NCBI GenBank assembly: GCA_050173345.1
Contig: JBFXKW010000002.1
Coordinates: 1-64,000 of the forward strand
Source: SHWC01 sp050173345
Lineage (GTDB): Bacteria; Pseudomonadota; Alphaproteobacteria; UBA828
Direction: 5' to 3'
DNA length: 64,000 nt
The stretch's first letter is position 1. The number at the start of each line of letters is the position of its first letter. The notes under the pieces were generated by a model. That model did no database searches. It saw nothing but the letters and a program-made list of their open reading frames with translations, and was not told where the DNA came from. A program made the translations under genes and the position numbers. Shown in pieces: positions 42,692 to 51,891 of the stretch.

Positions 42692-44401
42692 CTATTTCCT
42701 GGATCGCGCGGCCCGCTCGGTGAGCGGCCGCAGTGCGGCGTTGCGTGCGAGCGCACGGCCGAGCTTGCGGCCGAGCGCGGTTTCGAGCGCACGGTCGACC
42801 AGGCCGCGGTGCGCCGGCGCAGCGGCGGTGCGGCGTGCGGTTTCTCCCTTGAGGTCGGCGAGGATGACGGTCGCGGCGTTGCGGCCCGGCAGCCCCATCA
42901 CGCCGCCGCCCGGATGCATGCCCGCGCCGCACAGATAGTAGCCCCCGACCGGCGTCCGGTAGGACGCCAGCGCCGGCAGCGGCCGCGCCCCGAACAACTG
43001 AGGCAGCGTCATCGCGGCGTGGAAGATGTTGCCGCCGGTCAGGTTGTAGTCGCGTTCGAGGTCGAGCGGCGTGATCACCCGCCGCGCCACGATGTGGTCC
43101 CTCATATTGGGCGCGTAGCGGCACAGCGTATCGACCACCTTGTCCGCCCACGCTTCCTTGGCGTCGTCCCAGGTGCCGGACGCAAGTTCTGCCGGCACAT
43201 GCTGAACGCCGAGCGTCAGCGTGTGCAGGCCCTCGGGCGCGAGGCTCGGGTCGGTGACCGACTGGATGATCGCCTCGATCTGCATGTTGTCGGGGATGAC
43301 GCCGGCGCGCTGCGCCTCGAAGGCACGCTCGAAGGCTTCGAGCGAGGCGCCGAGCATCTGGTGGCCGCGATGCTGCGGCCCGGCGCCCGGCGGCAGGCCG
43401 CGATAGTCCGGCAGCGCATCGACGAGAAGGTGGACGCGCGCCATCGAGCCGCGCTGGTCGATCGCCGCCACCGCGTCGCGGAACCCGGTATCGAGCACGC
43501 CGGGCTCGACGAGGCCGAGCAGCGAGCGCTTGGGGTCGGCATTCGAGACCACGATGCCGGCGTCGATCTCCTCGCCGCTCTGGAGCGCGACGCCGCGCGC
43601 GCGGCCGCCCCTGACGATGACGCGGCCGACCGGCGCATCGGTGCGGATCGTCGCGCCATGCGCTCGCGCCGCATCCGCGAGCGCGCGGGTGATGCCGCCC
43701 ATGCCGCCACGCACGAAGGCCCAGCGGCTGAGATGGCCCTCGAAGCTGCCGCTCGCATGATGGCCGTAGACGTAGCTGGTGCCCGGCGTCGACGGGCTGC
43801 CCCAGATCGACACCATGCCGAAGAAGCAGAGGAAGCCCTTGACGTGGGGCGATTCGAAATAACGGTCGAGCAGGTCGCGCGCGGAGCCGAGCAGGAACTC
43901 GTCGAGCAGCGCCTCCTCGCCCGCCGCCTCGAACGCCTTGAACACTTCCGAACGCGGCACCGGCGGCATCGCCATGAACGGGAACAGGATTTCGCCGAAG
44001 CGGCGGAACCGGCTGCCGAACAGCAGGAACGCCTCGGCATCCTTGCGGCTGTAGCGCTCGATCTCGCGCAGCGTGCGGTCGAGCTCGGCCCACAGGAAGA
44101 GATGGCTGCCGTCCTCGAACAGGCTGAAGCCCTGCACGTCGGGCGCATACATGCTGAGCCCGAAGCGCGCGAGCTCCAGCTCGCGCACGATCTCGTCGCG
44201 GAACAGGCCCTGAACGAAGGCGCAGGACGACCAGCGGGTCTCGGGATGGTCCGGGAACAGCGCCTCGGTCACGCAGGCGCCGCCCACCACCTCGCGCGCT
44301 TCGAGCACCAGCACCGAGAGGCCGGCGCGCGCGAGATAGTTGGCGGCGACCAGGCCGTTGTGCCCGGCGCCCACGATCGCGACATCGAACCGCTCGGTCA
44401 T
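42692..44401 (-). CDS. PYROXD2/phytoene-desaturase-like FAD oxidoreductase
   Basis: A 569-residue flavoprotein with DVAIVGAGHNGLVAANYLARAG (FAD motif), the Gly-rich EAREVVGGACVTEALFPD, SRWAFVRGGMGGITRAL in the middle and a C-terminal YLCGAGMHPGGGVMGLPGRNAA. This is the layout of the PYROXD2-like branch of the carotenoid-desaturase superfamily, whose bacterial functions are mostly unknown. There are no carotenoid genes nearby. GGGAGGGGAAGG precedes ATG 44401. It is divergent from the GMC gene (126 bases) and convergent with the dadA-like gene (17 bases). Confidence 0.8.
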   Translation of the reverse strand: MTERFDVAIVGAGHNGLVAANYLARAGLSVLVLEAREVVGGACVTEALFPDHPETRWSSCAFVQGLFRDEIVRELELARFGLSMYAPDVQGFSLFEDGSHLFLWAELDRTLREIERYSRKDAEAFLLFGSRFRRFGEILFPFMAMPPVPRSEVFKAFEAAGEEALLDEFLLGSARDLLDRYFESPHVKGFLCFFGMVSIWGSPSTPGTSYVYGHHASGSFEGHLSRWAFVRGGMGGITRALADAARAHGATIRTDAPVGRVIVRGGRARGVALQSGEEIDAGIVVSNADPKRSLLGLVEPGVLDTGFRDAVAAIDQRGSMARVHLLVDALPDYRGLPPGAGPQHRGHQMLGASLEAFERAFEAQRAGVIPDNMQIEAIIQSVTDPSLAPEGLHTLTLGVQHVPAELASGTWDDAKEAWADKVVDTLCRYAPNMRDHIVARRVITPLDLERDYNLTGGNIFHAAMTLPQLFGARPLPALASYRTPVGGYYLCGAGMHPGGGVMGLPGRNAATVILADLKGETARRTAAAPAHRGLVDRALETALGRKLGRALARNAALRPLTERAARSRK

Positions 44402-44526
44402 GGCGCCTTCCCCTCCCGCCTGACATCGAGCCCGATCATGGGTCCGCTTCGACGCCGATTCAACGACCGCGATCCGCAAGCGCCGTGTGCCGCGGCGCCG
44501 GCACCGTCCATCGGGGGAGTCTTGCC

Positions 44527-46134
44527 ATGCAGTTCGACTACATCGTCATAGGCGCCGGCTCAGCCGGCAGCGCGGTGGCCGGCCGGCTTTCGGAGAACGG
44601 CTCGCGGCGCGTGCTGGTGCTCGAAGCCGGCGGCTCGGACCGCCGGCTGCCGGTGCTGATGCCGGCGGCGACCTACCTCACCGCGATCACCAACCCGCGC
44701 TATGACTGGCGTTACAAGGCGATCGCCGACCCGACCCGCAACGGCCGCAAGGACTACATGCCGCGCGGCAAGGTGCTCGGCGGCACCAGCTCGATCAACG
44801 GCATGGCCTATGTGCGCGGCCAGCCCGAGGATTTCGACGATTGGGCGCAGCTCGGCTGCCGCGGCTGGGACTTCGACAGCGTGCTGCCCTATTTCAAGCG
44901 GGCCGAGAACAACGAGAACGGTGCCGACGAGTTCCACGGCGCGGGCGGGCCGCTCTCGGTATCCAATTTGCGCACGCCGCATCCGCTATCGGAAGCCTTC
45001 CTCCAGGCCTGCGCGAATGCCGGCCTGCCGCGCAAGAAGGACATCAACCGGCCGCCGCAGGACGGCATCGGCTTCCTCCAGGCGACGCAACGCAAGGGCT
45101 GGCGGCACAGCTCGGCGCGCGCCTATCTGTGGCCGGCCAAGAGCCGGCCGAATCTGCGCATCGTGCTGCACGCCCACGTCAAGCGCATCCTGTTCGACGG
45201 CAAGCGCGCCACCGGCGTCGAATACGCGCGAGGCGGCACCACGGAACGCGCCGAGGCGGCGCGCGCGGTGATCCTCTGCGCCGGCACCATCGCCTCGCCG
45301 CAGGCCCTCATGCTCTCAGGCGTCGGCCCGGCCGCGCATCTGCGCGAGATGGGCATCGGCGTGGTCCACGACCTCCCCGCGGTCGGCCAGAACTTCCACG
45401 ACCATCCCGGCACCAACCACTCGGCCTGGGTCAACAAGACCACCTACAACGTCCAGAAGGGCCTGTTCAACTATCTGCTCTACGGCGCGCAGTGGCTGTT
45501 CACCGGAACCGGGCCGGGCTCGACGCCGGACGCCCACGTCATCGGCTTCATGCGCTCGCGGCCCGAGCTCGAGCGCTGCGACGTGCAGTACCACTTCACA
45601 CCGGCCGGCTATGATCTTGCCGAGGACGGGCCGATCCTGTTCGACCGGCCTGCCGTCACTGGCCTTACCAACGTGCATCGGCCGTGGTCGCGCGGCTGGA
45701 TCAAGCTCAAATCGGCGGACCCGTTCGCGCAGCCCGAGATCCAGCCCAACCTGTTCGGCGACGAGCGCGACGTCGAGACCCTGATGATCGGCGCCAAGTT
45801 CCTGCGCAAGATCTTCCAGACCGAACCGATGTCACGCTACGTCGTGGGCGAATACATGCCGGGCAAGGACGTGCAGAGCGACGACGAATGGCGCGCTTTC
45901 ATCCGCTCGACCGCGATCGGCATCTACCACCCGGCCGGCACCTGCCGCATGGGCGGCGACCCGGCCTCGGTGGTGGACGAAGAGCTCAGGGTGAGAGGCG
46001 TGGAGCGGCTCTACGTTGCCGATGCGTCGATCATGCCGGTCGTGGTCAGCGCCAACCTGAACGCCAACTGCATCATGATCGGCGAGAAGTGCGCCGACCT
46101 GGTGCGGCAGGCGGAGAGCACCCCCGGCTCATAG
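44527..46134 (+). CDS. GMC-family FAD oxidoreductase (choline dehydrogenase-like)
   Basis: A 535-residue flavoprotein. The FAD motif is DYIVIGAGSAGSAVAGRLSE. GMC signature 1 is GGTSSINGMAYVRGQPEDFDDW and signature 2 lies in GTIASPQALMLSGVGP. The catalytic His is in YHPAGTCRMGG and the closing motif in VSANLNANCIMIGEK. The family oxidises alcohols (choline, aliphatic or polyethylene-glycol-type) to aldehydes, which the aldehyde dehydrogenases encoded elsewhere in the window could take further. GGGGGAG precedes ATG 44527. The substrate cannot be predicted. Confidence 0.85.
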   Translation: MQFDYIVIGAGSAGSAVAGRLSENGSRRVLVLEAGGSDRRLPVLMPAATYLTAITNPRYDWRYKAIADPTRNGRKDYMPRGKVLGGTSSINGMAYVRGQPEDFDDWAQLGCRGWDFDSVLPYFKRAENNENGADEFHGAGGPLSVSNLRTPHPLSEAFLQACANAGLPRKKDINRPPQDGIGFLQATQRKGWRHSSARAYLWPAKSRPNLRIVLHAHVKRILFDGKRATGVEYARGGTTERAEAARAVILCAGTIASPQALMLSGVGPAAHLREMGIGVVHDLPAVGQNFHDHPGTNHSAWVNKTTYNVQKGLFNYLLYGAQWLFTGTGPGSTPDAHVIGFMRSRPELERCDVQYHFTPAGYDLAEDGPILFDRPAVTGLTNVHRPWSRGWIKLKSADPFAQPEIQPNLFGDERDVETLMIGAKFLRKIFQTEPMSRYVVGEYMPGKDVQSDDEWRAFIRSTAIGIYHPAGTCRMGGDPASVVDEELRVRGVERLYVADASIMPVVVSANLNANCIMIGEKCADLVRQAESTPGS

Positions 46135-46147
46135 GCCGCGACGCCCG

Positions 46148-47008
46148 TCACGGATACGGGATGAACTCGTCATGGTCGAGATCGGGCAGCTTCATGCGCC
46201 CGGCGCGCCAATCCGCCTTGGCCTGCTCGATCCGCTCCTTCGATGACGACACGAAGTTCCACTCGATGAAGCGCTGGCCGGCCGGCTCGCCGCCGAGCGC
46301 CATCACGATCGACGGTGCAGTCGCGGTCAAAAGCGCGGCCTTGCCCGGCGCGAAGACAACCATCCGGCCGGCGCCGACGGTGCGCCCATCGGTCTCGATC
46401 GCGCCTTCGACGACATAGACAGCGCGCTCGCGGTGCTCGGCGGGAAGCTCGACCTTCGCGCCGGCCTCCAGCTCCCAGTGGACGTAGAAGAGCGGCGAAT
46501 GGGTCCGCACCTTCGCCGCCAGGCCAAAGGCTGAGCCCGCGATCAGCCGGCCGCGCACGCCCGCCTGCTCGAAACTCGGCAGGTCGGCGCCGGCATGATG
46601 GAAGAACGCAGGCTCGGTCTCCTCATCGGCCTGGGGCAGCGCGACCCAAGCCTGCACACCGTGCAGCGGGCCGCCCTCGGCGCGCGCCTTCTCGAACCGC
46701 TCCGAATGAGTGATGCCGCGCCCGGCCACCATCCAGTTGACCTCGCCCGGATGGATCGGCTGCTCGGAGCCGACGCTATCGCGGTGCATGACCTCACCCT
46801 CGAACAGATAGGTCACGGTCGACAGCCCGATATGGGGATGCGGGCGGACATCGACACTGCGCGGTATGCCGCGCGCGAATTCGACCGGACCCATATGGTC
46901 GAAGAAGATGAACGGCCCGACCATGCGCCGTGCGGTGTAAGGCAGTACGCGGCCGACCTCGAAGCCCCCGAGGTCGCGGCGGCGCTGCTCGATGACAAGC
47001 TCGATCAT
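46148..47008 (-). CDS. Pirin family protein
   Basis: A 286-residue bicupin. The N-terminal cupin has the metal ligands in VRPHPHIGLSTVTYLFEGE and GRGITHSER (two His, then His and Glu), as in pirins with quercetinase activity. Pirins bind iron and either dioxygenate flavonols or act as redox regulators. ATG 47008 has AAGGA at correct distance, whereas the ATG two codons upstream touches that sequence. It is the last gene of a five-gene operon with DoxX, MFS, amidohydrolase and YcaC-like genes, a context pointing to detoxification of an aromatic or quinone-type compound. Confidence 0.85.
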   Translation of the reverse strand: MIELVIEQRRRDLGGFEVGRVLPYTARRMVGPFIFFDHMGPVEFARGIPRSVDVRPHPHIGLSTVTYLFEGEVMHRDSVGSEQPIHPGEVNWMVAGRGITHSERFEKARAEGGPLHGVQAWVALPQADEETEPAFFHHAGADLPSFEQAGVRGRLIAGSAFGLAAKVRTHSPLFYVHWELEAGAKVELPAEHRERAVYVVEGAIETDGRTVGAGRMVVFAPGKAALLTATAPSIVMALGGEPAGQRFIEWNFVSSSKERIEQAKADWRAGRMKLPDLDHDEFIPYP

Positions 47009-47035
47009 GGACATTCCTTACGATGATGCACGCTG

Positions 47036-47440
47036 TCAGGAGAATAGCCGGTCGAGGCTCAGCGCACCCGGACCGGTCGACATGAGCAGGAGAAACCCGC
47101 CCATGATCGCGAAGTGCTCGAGGCTCACCGTCAGCTTCATGCGGCGCTCCTCGCCCTGCGCGGTCCAGAACCGATGCCCCATGAGCGTGGCGAGGCCGGT
47201 GAAGCCGAGCAGGATGAGGGCGCCCACAAACGGGTAGATGCCAAGCAGCACCATGAGCCCCGCGCCGAGCTGCACGACGATGGTCAGCGGCAGGACCAGC
47301 TCCGGCCAGGGCAGGCCGAGCCCGCTGACCTCCGCGATGCCGTCCTGCCAGTGGAGCAGCTTGGAAGCGCCGCTATAAAGGAAGACGGCGCTCAGGCAGA
47401 AGCGCGCGGCGAGCATGCCGTAATCGGCGAGCTCAATCAC
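47036..47440 (-). CDS. DoxX family membrane protein
   Basis: A 134-residue protein with four membrane helices and the DoxX start LAARFCLSAVFLYSGASKLLHW, then VVQLGAGLMVLLGIYPFVGALILLGFT. DoxX-family proteins are linked to thiosulfate:quinone oxidoreductase subunits and to oxidative-stress complexes; many are uncharacterised. The GTG at 47440 (after GAGAGGGG) lies inside the end of the MFS gene, which it overlaps by 8 bases. Starts further upstream would only read the MFS tail in another frame. Confidence 0.8.
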   Translation of the reverse strand: MIELADYGMLAARFCLSAVFLYSGASKLLHWQDGIAEVSGLGLPWPELVLPLTIVVQLGAGLMVLLGIYPFVGALILLGFTGLATLMGHRFWTAQGEERRMKLTVSLEHFAIMGGFLLLMSTGPGALSLDRLFS

Positions 47441-49097
47441 GGTGCACCCCTCTCGCCCCGGCGCTGACATAATGCGAGACCGCCGGCGGGTTCGGCCCGG
47501 CATGGAAGGCGTTGACGCGCTCTTGGAGTGCCTTGTCCGCCTGCGTCACCCGCTCGTGCTGGCGCAGATGCTCGAGCCACGAGACCAGATAGAAGCTCTC
47601 GACGAAACGGCCCGGCTCGGCCGTGTCTTCGAAGATGCCCCAGCCATAAGCGCCGTCGCGCTGGCGCTGCCCCGCGAACGCCCGGATCGCTTCGAGAAAG
47701 GCGTCGCGGTCCTCGGCACGCACCCGATACTCGACCGTGACCAGCACCGGCCCATGATCATGCTCGACCTCGTTCGAGAGCACGGGCGCGGGCCAGTGCA
47801 TCGAGGGCGTCATGTCGAGGCCCGCGCCGGTCTGCAGCTTCCAGCGCCAGAGCAGCGGAATCGAGACGAGCGCGCCGGCGGCGGCGATGAAGTGGGTGAG
47901 CGGCAGGCCGGTCACCGTGGCGACCTGGCCCCATACCACGCTGCCGAGGCTCATCGCGCCGAACATGACGGTGGCAAACACGGCGAGGCCGCGCCCGCGC
48001 ACCCAGGGCGGCAGCGCGACCTGCGCCGAAACGTTGATCGTGGCGAGCACCGCGATCCACGACACGCCGGCGACCGCGCTCGCGACGATGGCGACCACGG
48101 GCTCCCGTGCCAGGCCGAAGAGCACGAGGGCGAGCGCCGTCCCGACCGTGCCGGCGGTGACCAGGCGGTCCGGCCCGAGCAGCCCCTTCAGGCGCGGCAG
48201 ACCGATGGCGCCGACCACCGCGCCGGCGCCGATCACGCCGAGGAAGATGCCGTAGAGCTCGGGCCCGCCTTCGACCCGGGTGCGCGCGACGAGCGGCAGC
48301 AGCGCCCAGTATGCGCTGCCGAACAGGAAGAAGCCGAGCGCGCGAAGCAGGGTGGCGCGCAAGTGCGGGTTGTGGCTTGCATGACGCAGACCGATGCGCA
48401 TGGCGCTGCCGAAGCGCTCGGCGGGCAGGTGCCGCGCGAACTCCTCGATCGGGCGCCACCAGATCAGCGCCGCGATGACGCCGAGATTGCTCAGCGCGTT
48501 CAGCCAGAACGGCGCGGCGAGGCCGACCACGCCGATGATGACGCCGGCGAGCGCCGGGCCGACCGCGCGGCTGATGTTGAGCCCGACGCTGTTGAGCGCG
48601 ACCGCGGGCGGCAGGTCTTGGCGCGGCACGAGCTGCGGCACGATCGCCTGCCAGGCCGGCGCGATCAGCGCGGCGCCGACGCCGGCAAAGAACGTGAACA
48701 CCAGGAGGATGAGCGGCGTCACCAGCTCGAGCTGGACGAGAAGCGCCAAGCCGGCAATCAGGATCGTCAGCCCGATATGAGCCACGATGATGAGGCGGCG
48801 GCGGTCGAGGATGTCGGCGAACGCGCCGGCGGGCAGCGCGAGCAGGAACATCGGCAGCGTGGTCGCGACCTGAACCAGCGATACGATCAGCGGGTCCGGG
48901 TTCAGGCCGGTCATCAACCAGCCTGCCGCCGCGTTCTGCATCCAGGTGCCGATGTTGGAGACGACCGTGGCGATCCAGAGAACCGTGAAGACGCGGGAAC
49001 GGAACGGGCTCAACGACGAGCCGGCCGCGCCGCCCGCCGGAACGGGAGACGGCGCGCCATGCTCGTGGCCTGCGTGCGGTGAGTCGTGCGTGTGCAA
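47433..49097 (-). CDS. MFS transporter with C-terminal ABM-type monooxygenase domain
   Basis: A 554-residue protein. Residues 1-30 are His-rich (MHTHDSPHAGHEHGAP), residues 30-430 form a 12-helix MFS of the enterobactin-exporter-like class (MQNAAAGWLMTGL, ADILDRRRLIIVAH, SRAVGPALAG). Residues about 450-545 are a cytoplasmic domain with ABM-like composition (LVTVEYRVRAEDRDAFLEAIRAFAGQRQ; FVESFYLVSWLEHLRQHERVT). Start codon is TTG 49097 with GAGG about 9 bases upstream; no better start exists before the first helix. Export of a compound that the fused domain modifies or senses is possible. Confidence 0.8.
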   Translation of the reverse strand: MHTHDSPHAGHEHGAPSPVPAGGAAGSSLSPFRSRVFTVLWIATVVSNIGTWMQNAAAGWLMTGLNPDPLIVSLVQVATTLPMFLLALPAGAFADILDRRRLIIVAHIGLTILIAGLALLVQLELVTPLILLVFTFFAGVGAALIAPAWQAIVPQLVPRQDLPPAVALNSVGLNISRAVGPALAGVIIGVVGLAAPFWLNALSNLGVIAALIWWRPIEEFARHLPAERFGSAMRIGLRHASHNPHLRATLLRALGFFLFGSAYWALLPLVARTRVEGGPELYGIFLGVIGAGAVVGAIGLPRLKGLLGPDRLVTAGTVGTALALVLFGLAREPVVAIVASAVAGVSWIAVLATINVSAQVALPPWVRGRGLAVFATVMFGAMSLGSVVWGQVATVTGLPLTHFIAAAGALVSIPLLWRWKLQTGAGLDMTPSMHWPAPVLSNEVEHDHGPVLVTVEYRVRAEDRDAFLEAIRAFAGQRQRDGAYGWGIFEDTAEPGRFVESFYLVSWLEHLRQHERVTQADKALQERVNAFHAGPNPPAVSHYVSAGARGVHRD

Positions 49098-49112
49098 GCG
49101 AGTCGGCCCTCG

Positions 49113-51086
49113 TCAGAACGCGAAGCAGGAGCAGCCGAGCGTGCCCCAGAAGGCCCCGAGATCGGCGCCGGCAACCGGGCTGCGCCGGATCGCCGCATGA
49201 TCATGGCTGTGCACCGCGCAGCCGCGGCCGAGGGCGGCGTCGGCGATTCGGGCGTGCCCGTGCCGTGCCGCGGCGCCTGCTTCGGCAGCATGGTGGTACC
49301 CGCCATAGTGCCGCACTGGCGACCAATCCGGGCTCGGCGGCGGCAAGGGCGGCGCCAGGTTCGAAAACGCATCGGCGCCGTGCACGATCTCGCCGCCGAC
49401 GATCGTCAGCGCCGACGTGATGCTCTTGATCGCCTCGGCCGGCACCGCGAAGTAATCCGCGGAGAGCACGGCGAGGTCGGCATACTCGCCGGCACGGATC
49501 GCGCCCTTGCGCTCCTCCTCGCCCGAGAACCACGCGCTCCCCTTGGTCCAGAGCTTCAGCGCGGTGGCACGGTCCAGCCGGTTCCGTTCGGGATAGAGCG
49601 CGAGCCCGCCGAGCGTCTTGCCGGCGACCAGCCAATAGAGCGAAACCCAGGGGTTGTAGCTCGCGACGCGCGTCGCGTCCGTGCCTGCGCCGACCGGCAC
49701 GTCGAGGTCGAGCATGCGCGCGACGGGCGGCGTCGCCTCGGCGGCGCGCGCACCATAACGATCGACGAAGTATTCGCCCTGGAACGCCATGCGATGCTGA
49801 ATCGCGATGCCGCCGCCGAGCGCCTTGATGCGCTCGATGTTGCCGGGCGAGATCGTCTCGGCATGGTCGATGATGAAGCGCGTGCCGCCGAACGGCAGAT
49901 CACGGTCGATCGCCTCGAACACGTCGAGGGCGCGGCCGATGCTCTCGTCGTAGGTCGCGTGCAGCCGGAACGGCCAACGATGCTCGAGCAGCAGGCGGAC
50001 GACGGTCTCCAACTCGCTCTCCATCGCGGCCGGCAGGTCGGGCCTCGGCTCGAGAAAATCCTCGAAGTCGGCGGCCGAGAACACCAGCATCTCGCCGCCG
50101 CCATTGTGTCGGTACATCGCATCGCCCTGATAGGGCTTCACCATCCCGGCCCAGCGCTTGAAGTCGGCAAGCTCCTCCTTCGGCTTCTGCGGAAACAGGT
50201 TGTAGGCGATGCGCAGTGTGAGCAACCCGTCGCGGTGCAGCCGCTCGATGACCGCATAGTCGTCCGGGTAGTTCTGGAAGCCGCCGCCCGCGTCGATCAC
50301 GCTGGTGATGCCGAGCCGGTTCAGCTCGCGCATGAAGTGCCGCGTCGAGTTGACCTGGTCGTCGAGCGGCAGCTTGGGACCCTTGGCGAGCGTCGCATAG
50401 AGGATCAGCGCGTTGGGCTTGGCGACGAGCAGCCCGGTCGGCTCGCCGCGGGCGTCGCGCTCGATCTGGCCGCCGGGCGGCTCGGGCGTGTCCTTGGTGT
50501 AGCCGACGGCGCGGAGCGCGGCGCGATTCAGCAGCGCGCGGTCGTAGAGATGGAGGACGAAGACCGGCGTGTCGGGCGCCGCGGCGTTGATCTCGTCGAG
50601 CGTCGGCATGCGCCGTTCGGCGAACTGGAACTCGCTCCAACCGCCGACCACGCGCACCCATTGCGGCGGCGGCGTGCGCTGCGCCTGCTCCCTCAGCATC
50701 CGCAGCGCGTCGGCGAGCGAAGCCACGCCGTCCCAGCGCAGCTCCATGTTGAAGTTGAGCCCGCCGCGGATGAGGTGGGTATGGCTGTCGTTGAGCCCGG
50801 GAATCGCGCGGCGGCCGCCGAGATCGATGATCTTGGTATCGGGCGCGGCGATGGCGCGCACCTCGCGCTCCGTGCCGACCAGGATGAACTTGCCGTCGCC
50901 GATGGCAACGGCTTCCGCTTCCGGGTTCGCGCGGTCGAGCGTCGAGAAGCGGCCGTTGACGAGGATCAGATCGGGACTCATGGCTGAGCCTTTGCGTTGA
51001 AGGTTCTGCCCGGCGGGCGCGCAGCCGGCGAGCACCGTGAGCGCGAAGGCCGCGGCGCCATAGGCCAAGCCCCGGCGCGTCAGCAT
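49113..51086 (-). CDS. Amidohydrolase family 3 protein (YtcJ-like), probable lipoprotein
   Basis: A 657-residue metal hydrolase. The N-terminus is a lipoprotein signal (MLTRRGLAYGAAAFALTVLAGC, lipobox LAGC with Cys 22), so it should be anchored in the cell envelope. Core motifs are AIPGLNDSHTHLIRGG (metal His pair), FRLHATYDES, FIIDHAET, GAGTDATRVASYNPW and DLAVLSADYFAVP. The last 60 residues are rich in His and Cys (HSHDHAAIRRS; LGCSCF), perhaps metal binding. A cytoplasmic form could begin at ATG 50981, which has AAAGG upstream. The substrate is unknown. It lies 11 bases after the YcaC-like gene. Confidence 0.8.
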   Translation of the reverse strand: MLTRRGLAYGAAAFALTVLAGCAPAGQNLQRKGSAMSPDLILVNGRFSTLDRANPEAEAVAIGDGKFILVGTEREVRAIAAPDTKIIDLGGRRAIPGLNDSHTHLIRGGLNFNMELRWDGVASLADALRMLREQAQRTPPPQWVRVVGGWSEFQFAERRMPTLDEINAAAPDTPVFVLHLYDRALLNRAALRAVGYTKDTPEPPGGQIERDARGEPTGLLVAKPNALILYATLAKGPKLPLDDQVNSTRHFMRELNRLGITSVIDAGGGFQNYPDDYAVIERLHRDGLLTLRIAYNLFPQKPKEELADFKRWAGMVKPYQGDAMYRHNGGGEMLVFSAADFEDFLEPRPDLPAAMESELETVVRLLLEHRWPFRLHATYDESIGRALDVFEAIDRDLPFGGTRFIIDHAETISPGNIERIKALGGGIAIQHRMAFQGEYFVDRYGARAAEATPPVARMLDLDVPVGAGTDATRVASYNPWVSLYWLVAGKTLGGLALYPERNRLDRATALKLWTKGSAWFSGEEERKGAIRAGEYADLAVLSADYFAVPAEAIKSITSALTIVGGEIVHGADAFSNLAPPLPPPSPDWSPVRHYGGYHHAAEAGAAARHGHARIADAALGRGCAVHSHDHAAIRRSPVAGADLGAFWGTLGCSCFAF

Positions 51087-51097
51087 CGTGCCGGCCG

Positions 51098-51775
51098 CTA
51101 GCCGGCCTTGCCCCTCCCGGCCTCGCTCGCATGCGGGCCCAGCATGGCGGTCGCATAGATGATGCCGAGCCCGTAGGCGCCGCCGAGCTCCTTGGCCAGC
51201 CCGGTGACCGCGCCATAAGTCTCGGCGCGCGCCCAGTCGCGCTGGAGCTCGAGCAGGTATTGCAACGAGGTGAGCGGCTGGACGCCGAGCTGCACCATGC
51301 GATCCATCGCGCGGTCATGCGCCTCGTCCGAGACGTCGCCGCAAGCGTCCGCGATCACGTAGGCCTCGAAGCCCTGGTCGAGCGCGGAGAGCGCCGGGCC
51401 GACGATACAGACCGAGGTCCAGAGCCCGGCGAAGACGATCTGGCCCTTGCCGATCCGGTTTACCCGGTCGGTGACGTTCTTGTCCTCCCAGGCGTTCATG
51501 GTGGTGCGGTCGATCACCTCGGCCTGCGGATGGGCGGCCTTGATCTCGTCGAACAAGGGGCCGGAAAAGGTCTTCTCCGCGACGGTCGTGAGGATCGTCG
51601 AAACGCCGAAGATGCGCGCCGCATGGCTGACGAGCGCCGCGTTGTTACGCAGCATCACCGCGTCGATCGACTTGGTCGCGAACGCCATCTGCGACTGGTG
51701 ATCGATCATGATCAGCGTGTGGCTGTCCGGCGTCAGCAGCGTCTTGCCTGGTTTGGGACTTGCCTTGGGAGCCAT
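51098..51775 (-). CDS. Isochorismatase-family hydrolase (YcaC-like)
   Basis: A 225-residue cysteine hydrolase. It has TLIMIDHQSQMAFA (catalytic Asp), LTTVAEKTFSGPLF and GLWTSVCIVGPALSALDQGF with the nucleophilic Cys. The C-terminal half TSLQYLLELQRDWARAETYGAV matches the YcaC group, which forms large oligomers and whose natural substrate is uncertain. It is first in the five-gene operon. AAAGGA precedes the ATG at 51775. Confidence 0.85.
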   Translation of the reverse strand: MAPKASPKPGKTLLTPDSHTLIMIDHQSQMAFATKSIDAVMLRNNAALVSHAARIFGVSTILTTVAEKTFSGPLFDEIKAAHPQAEVIDRTTMNAWEDKNVTDRVNRIGKGQIVFAGLWTSVCIVGPALSALDQGFEAYVIADACGDVSDEAHDRAMDRMVQLGVQPLTSLQYLLELQRDWARAETYGAVTGLAKELGGAYGLGIIYATAMLGPHASEAGRGKAG

Positions 51776-51807
51776 CGGCCGCGTCCTTTCCTGCCTCTAT
51801 GAAGATC

Positions 51808-51823
51808 GGCATATTACCATGCC
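51808..51823. promoter_or_regulatory. Small dyad upstream of the YcaC-like operon
   Basis: GGCAT (51808-51812) and ATGCC (51819-51823) flank an AT-rich core, 33 bases before the start codon at 51775 on the minus strand. This is the only AT-rich patch between the operon and the RND gene and a plausible operator or promoter site. Confidence 0.3.
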
Positions 51824-51891
51824 AGGCGGCGCCGCGTGTCGGCCTCGGCATCGACCAGCCGGCGCGACGTCTGACGATGCCGTGCCTGGGG

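Noticed and set aside
42692..44401. Carotenoid phytoene desaturase call
   Set aside because: The closing and middle motifs fit the PYROXD2-like branch, and no crtB, crtE or other carotenoid gene is nearby.
40977..44426. An 1149-codon open frame on the minus strand
   Set aside because: It runs in shifted frame through the PYROXD2-like gene and antisense through the dadA-like gene; composition is Arg-rich and no domain is recognisable.
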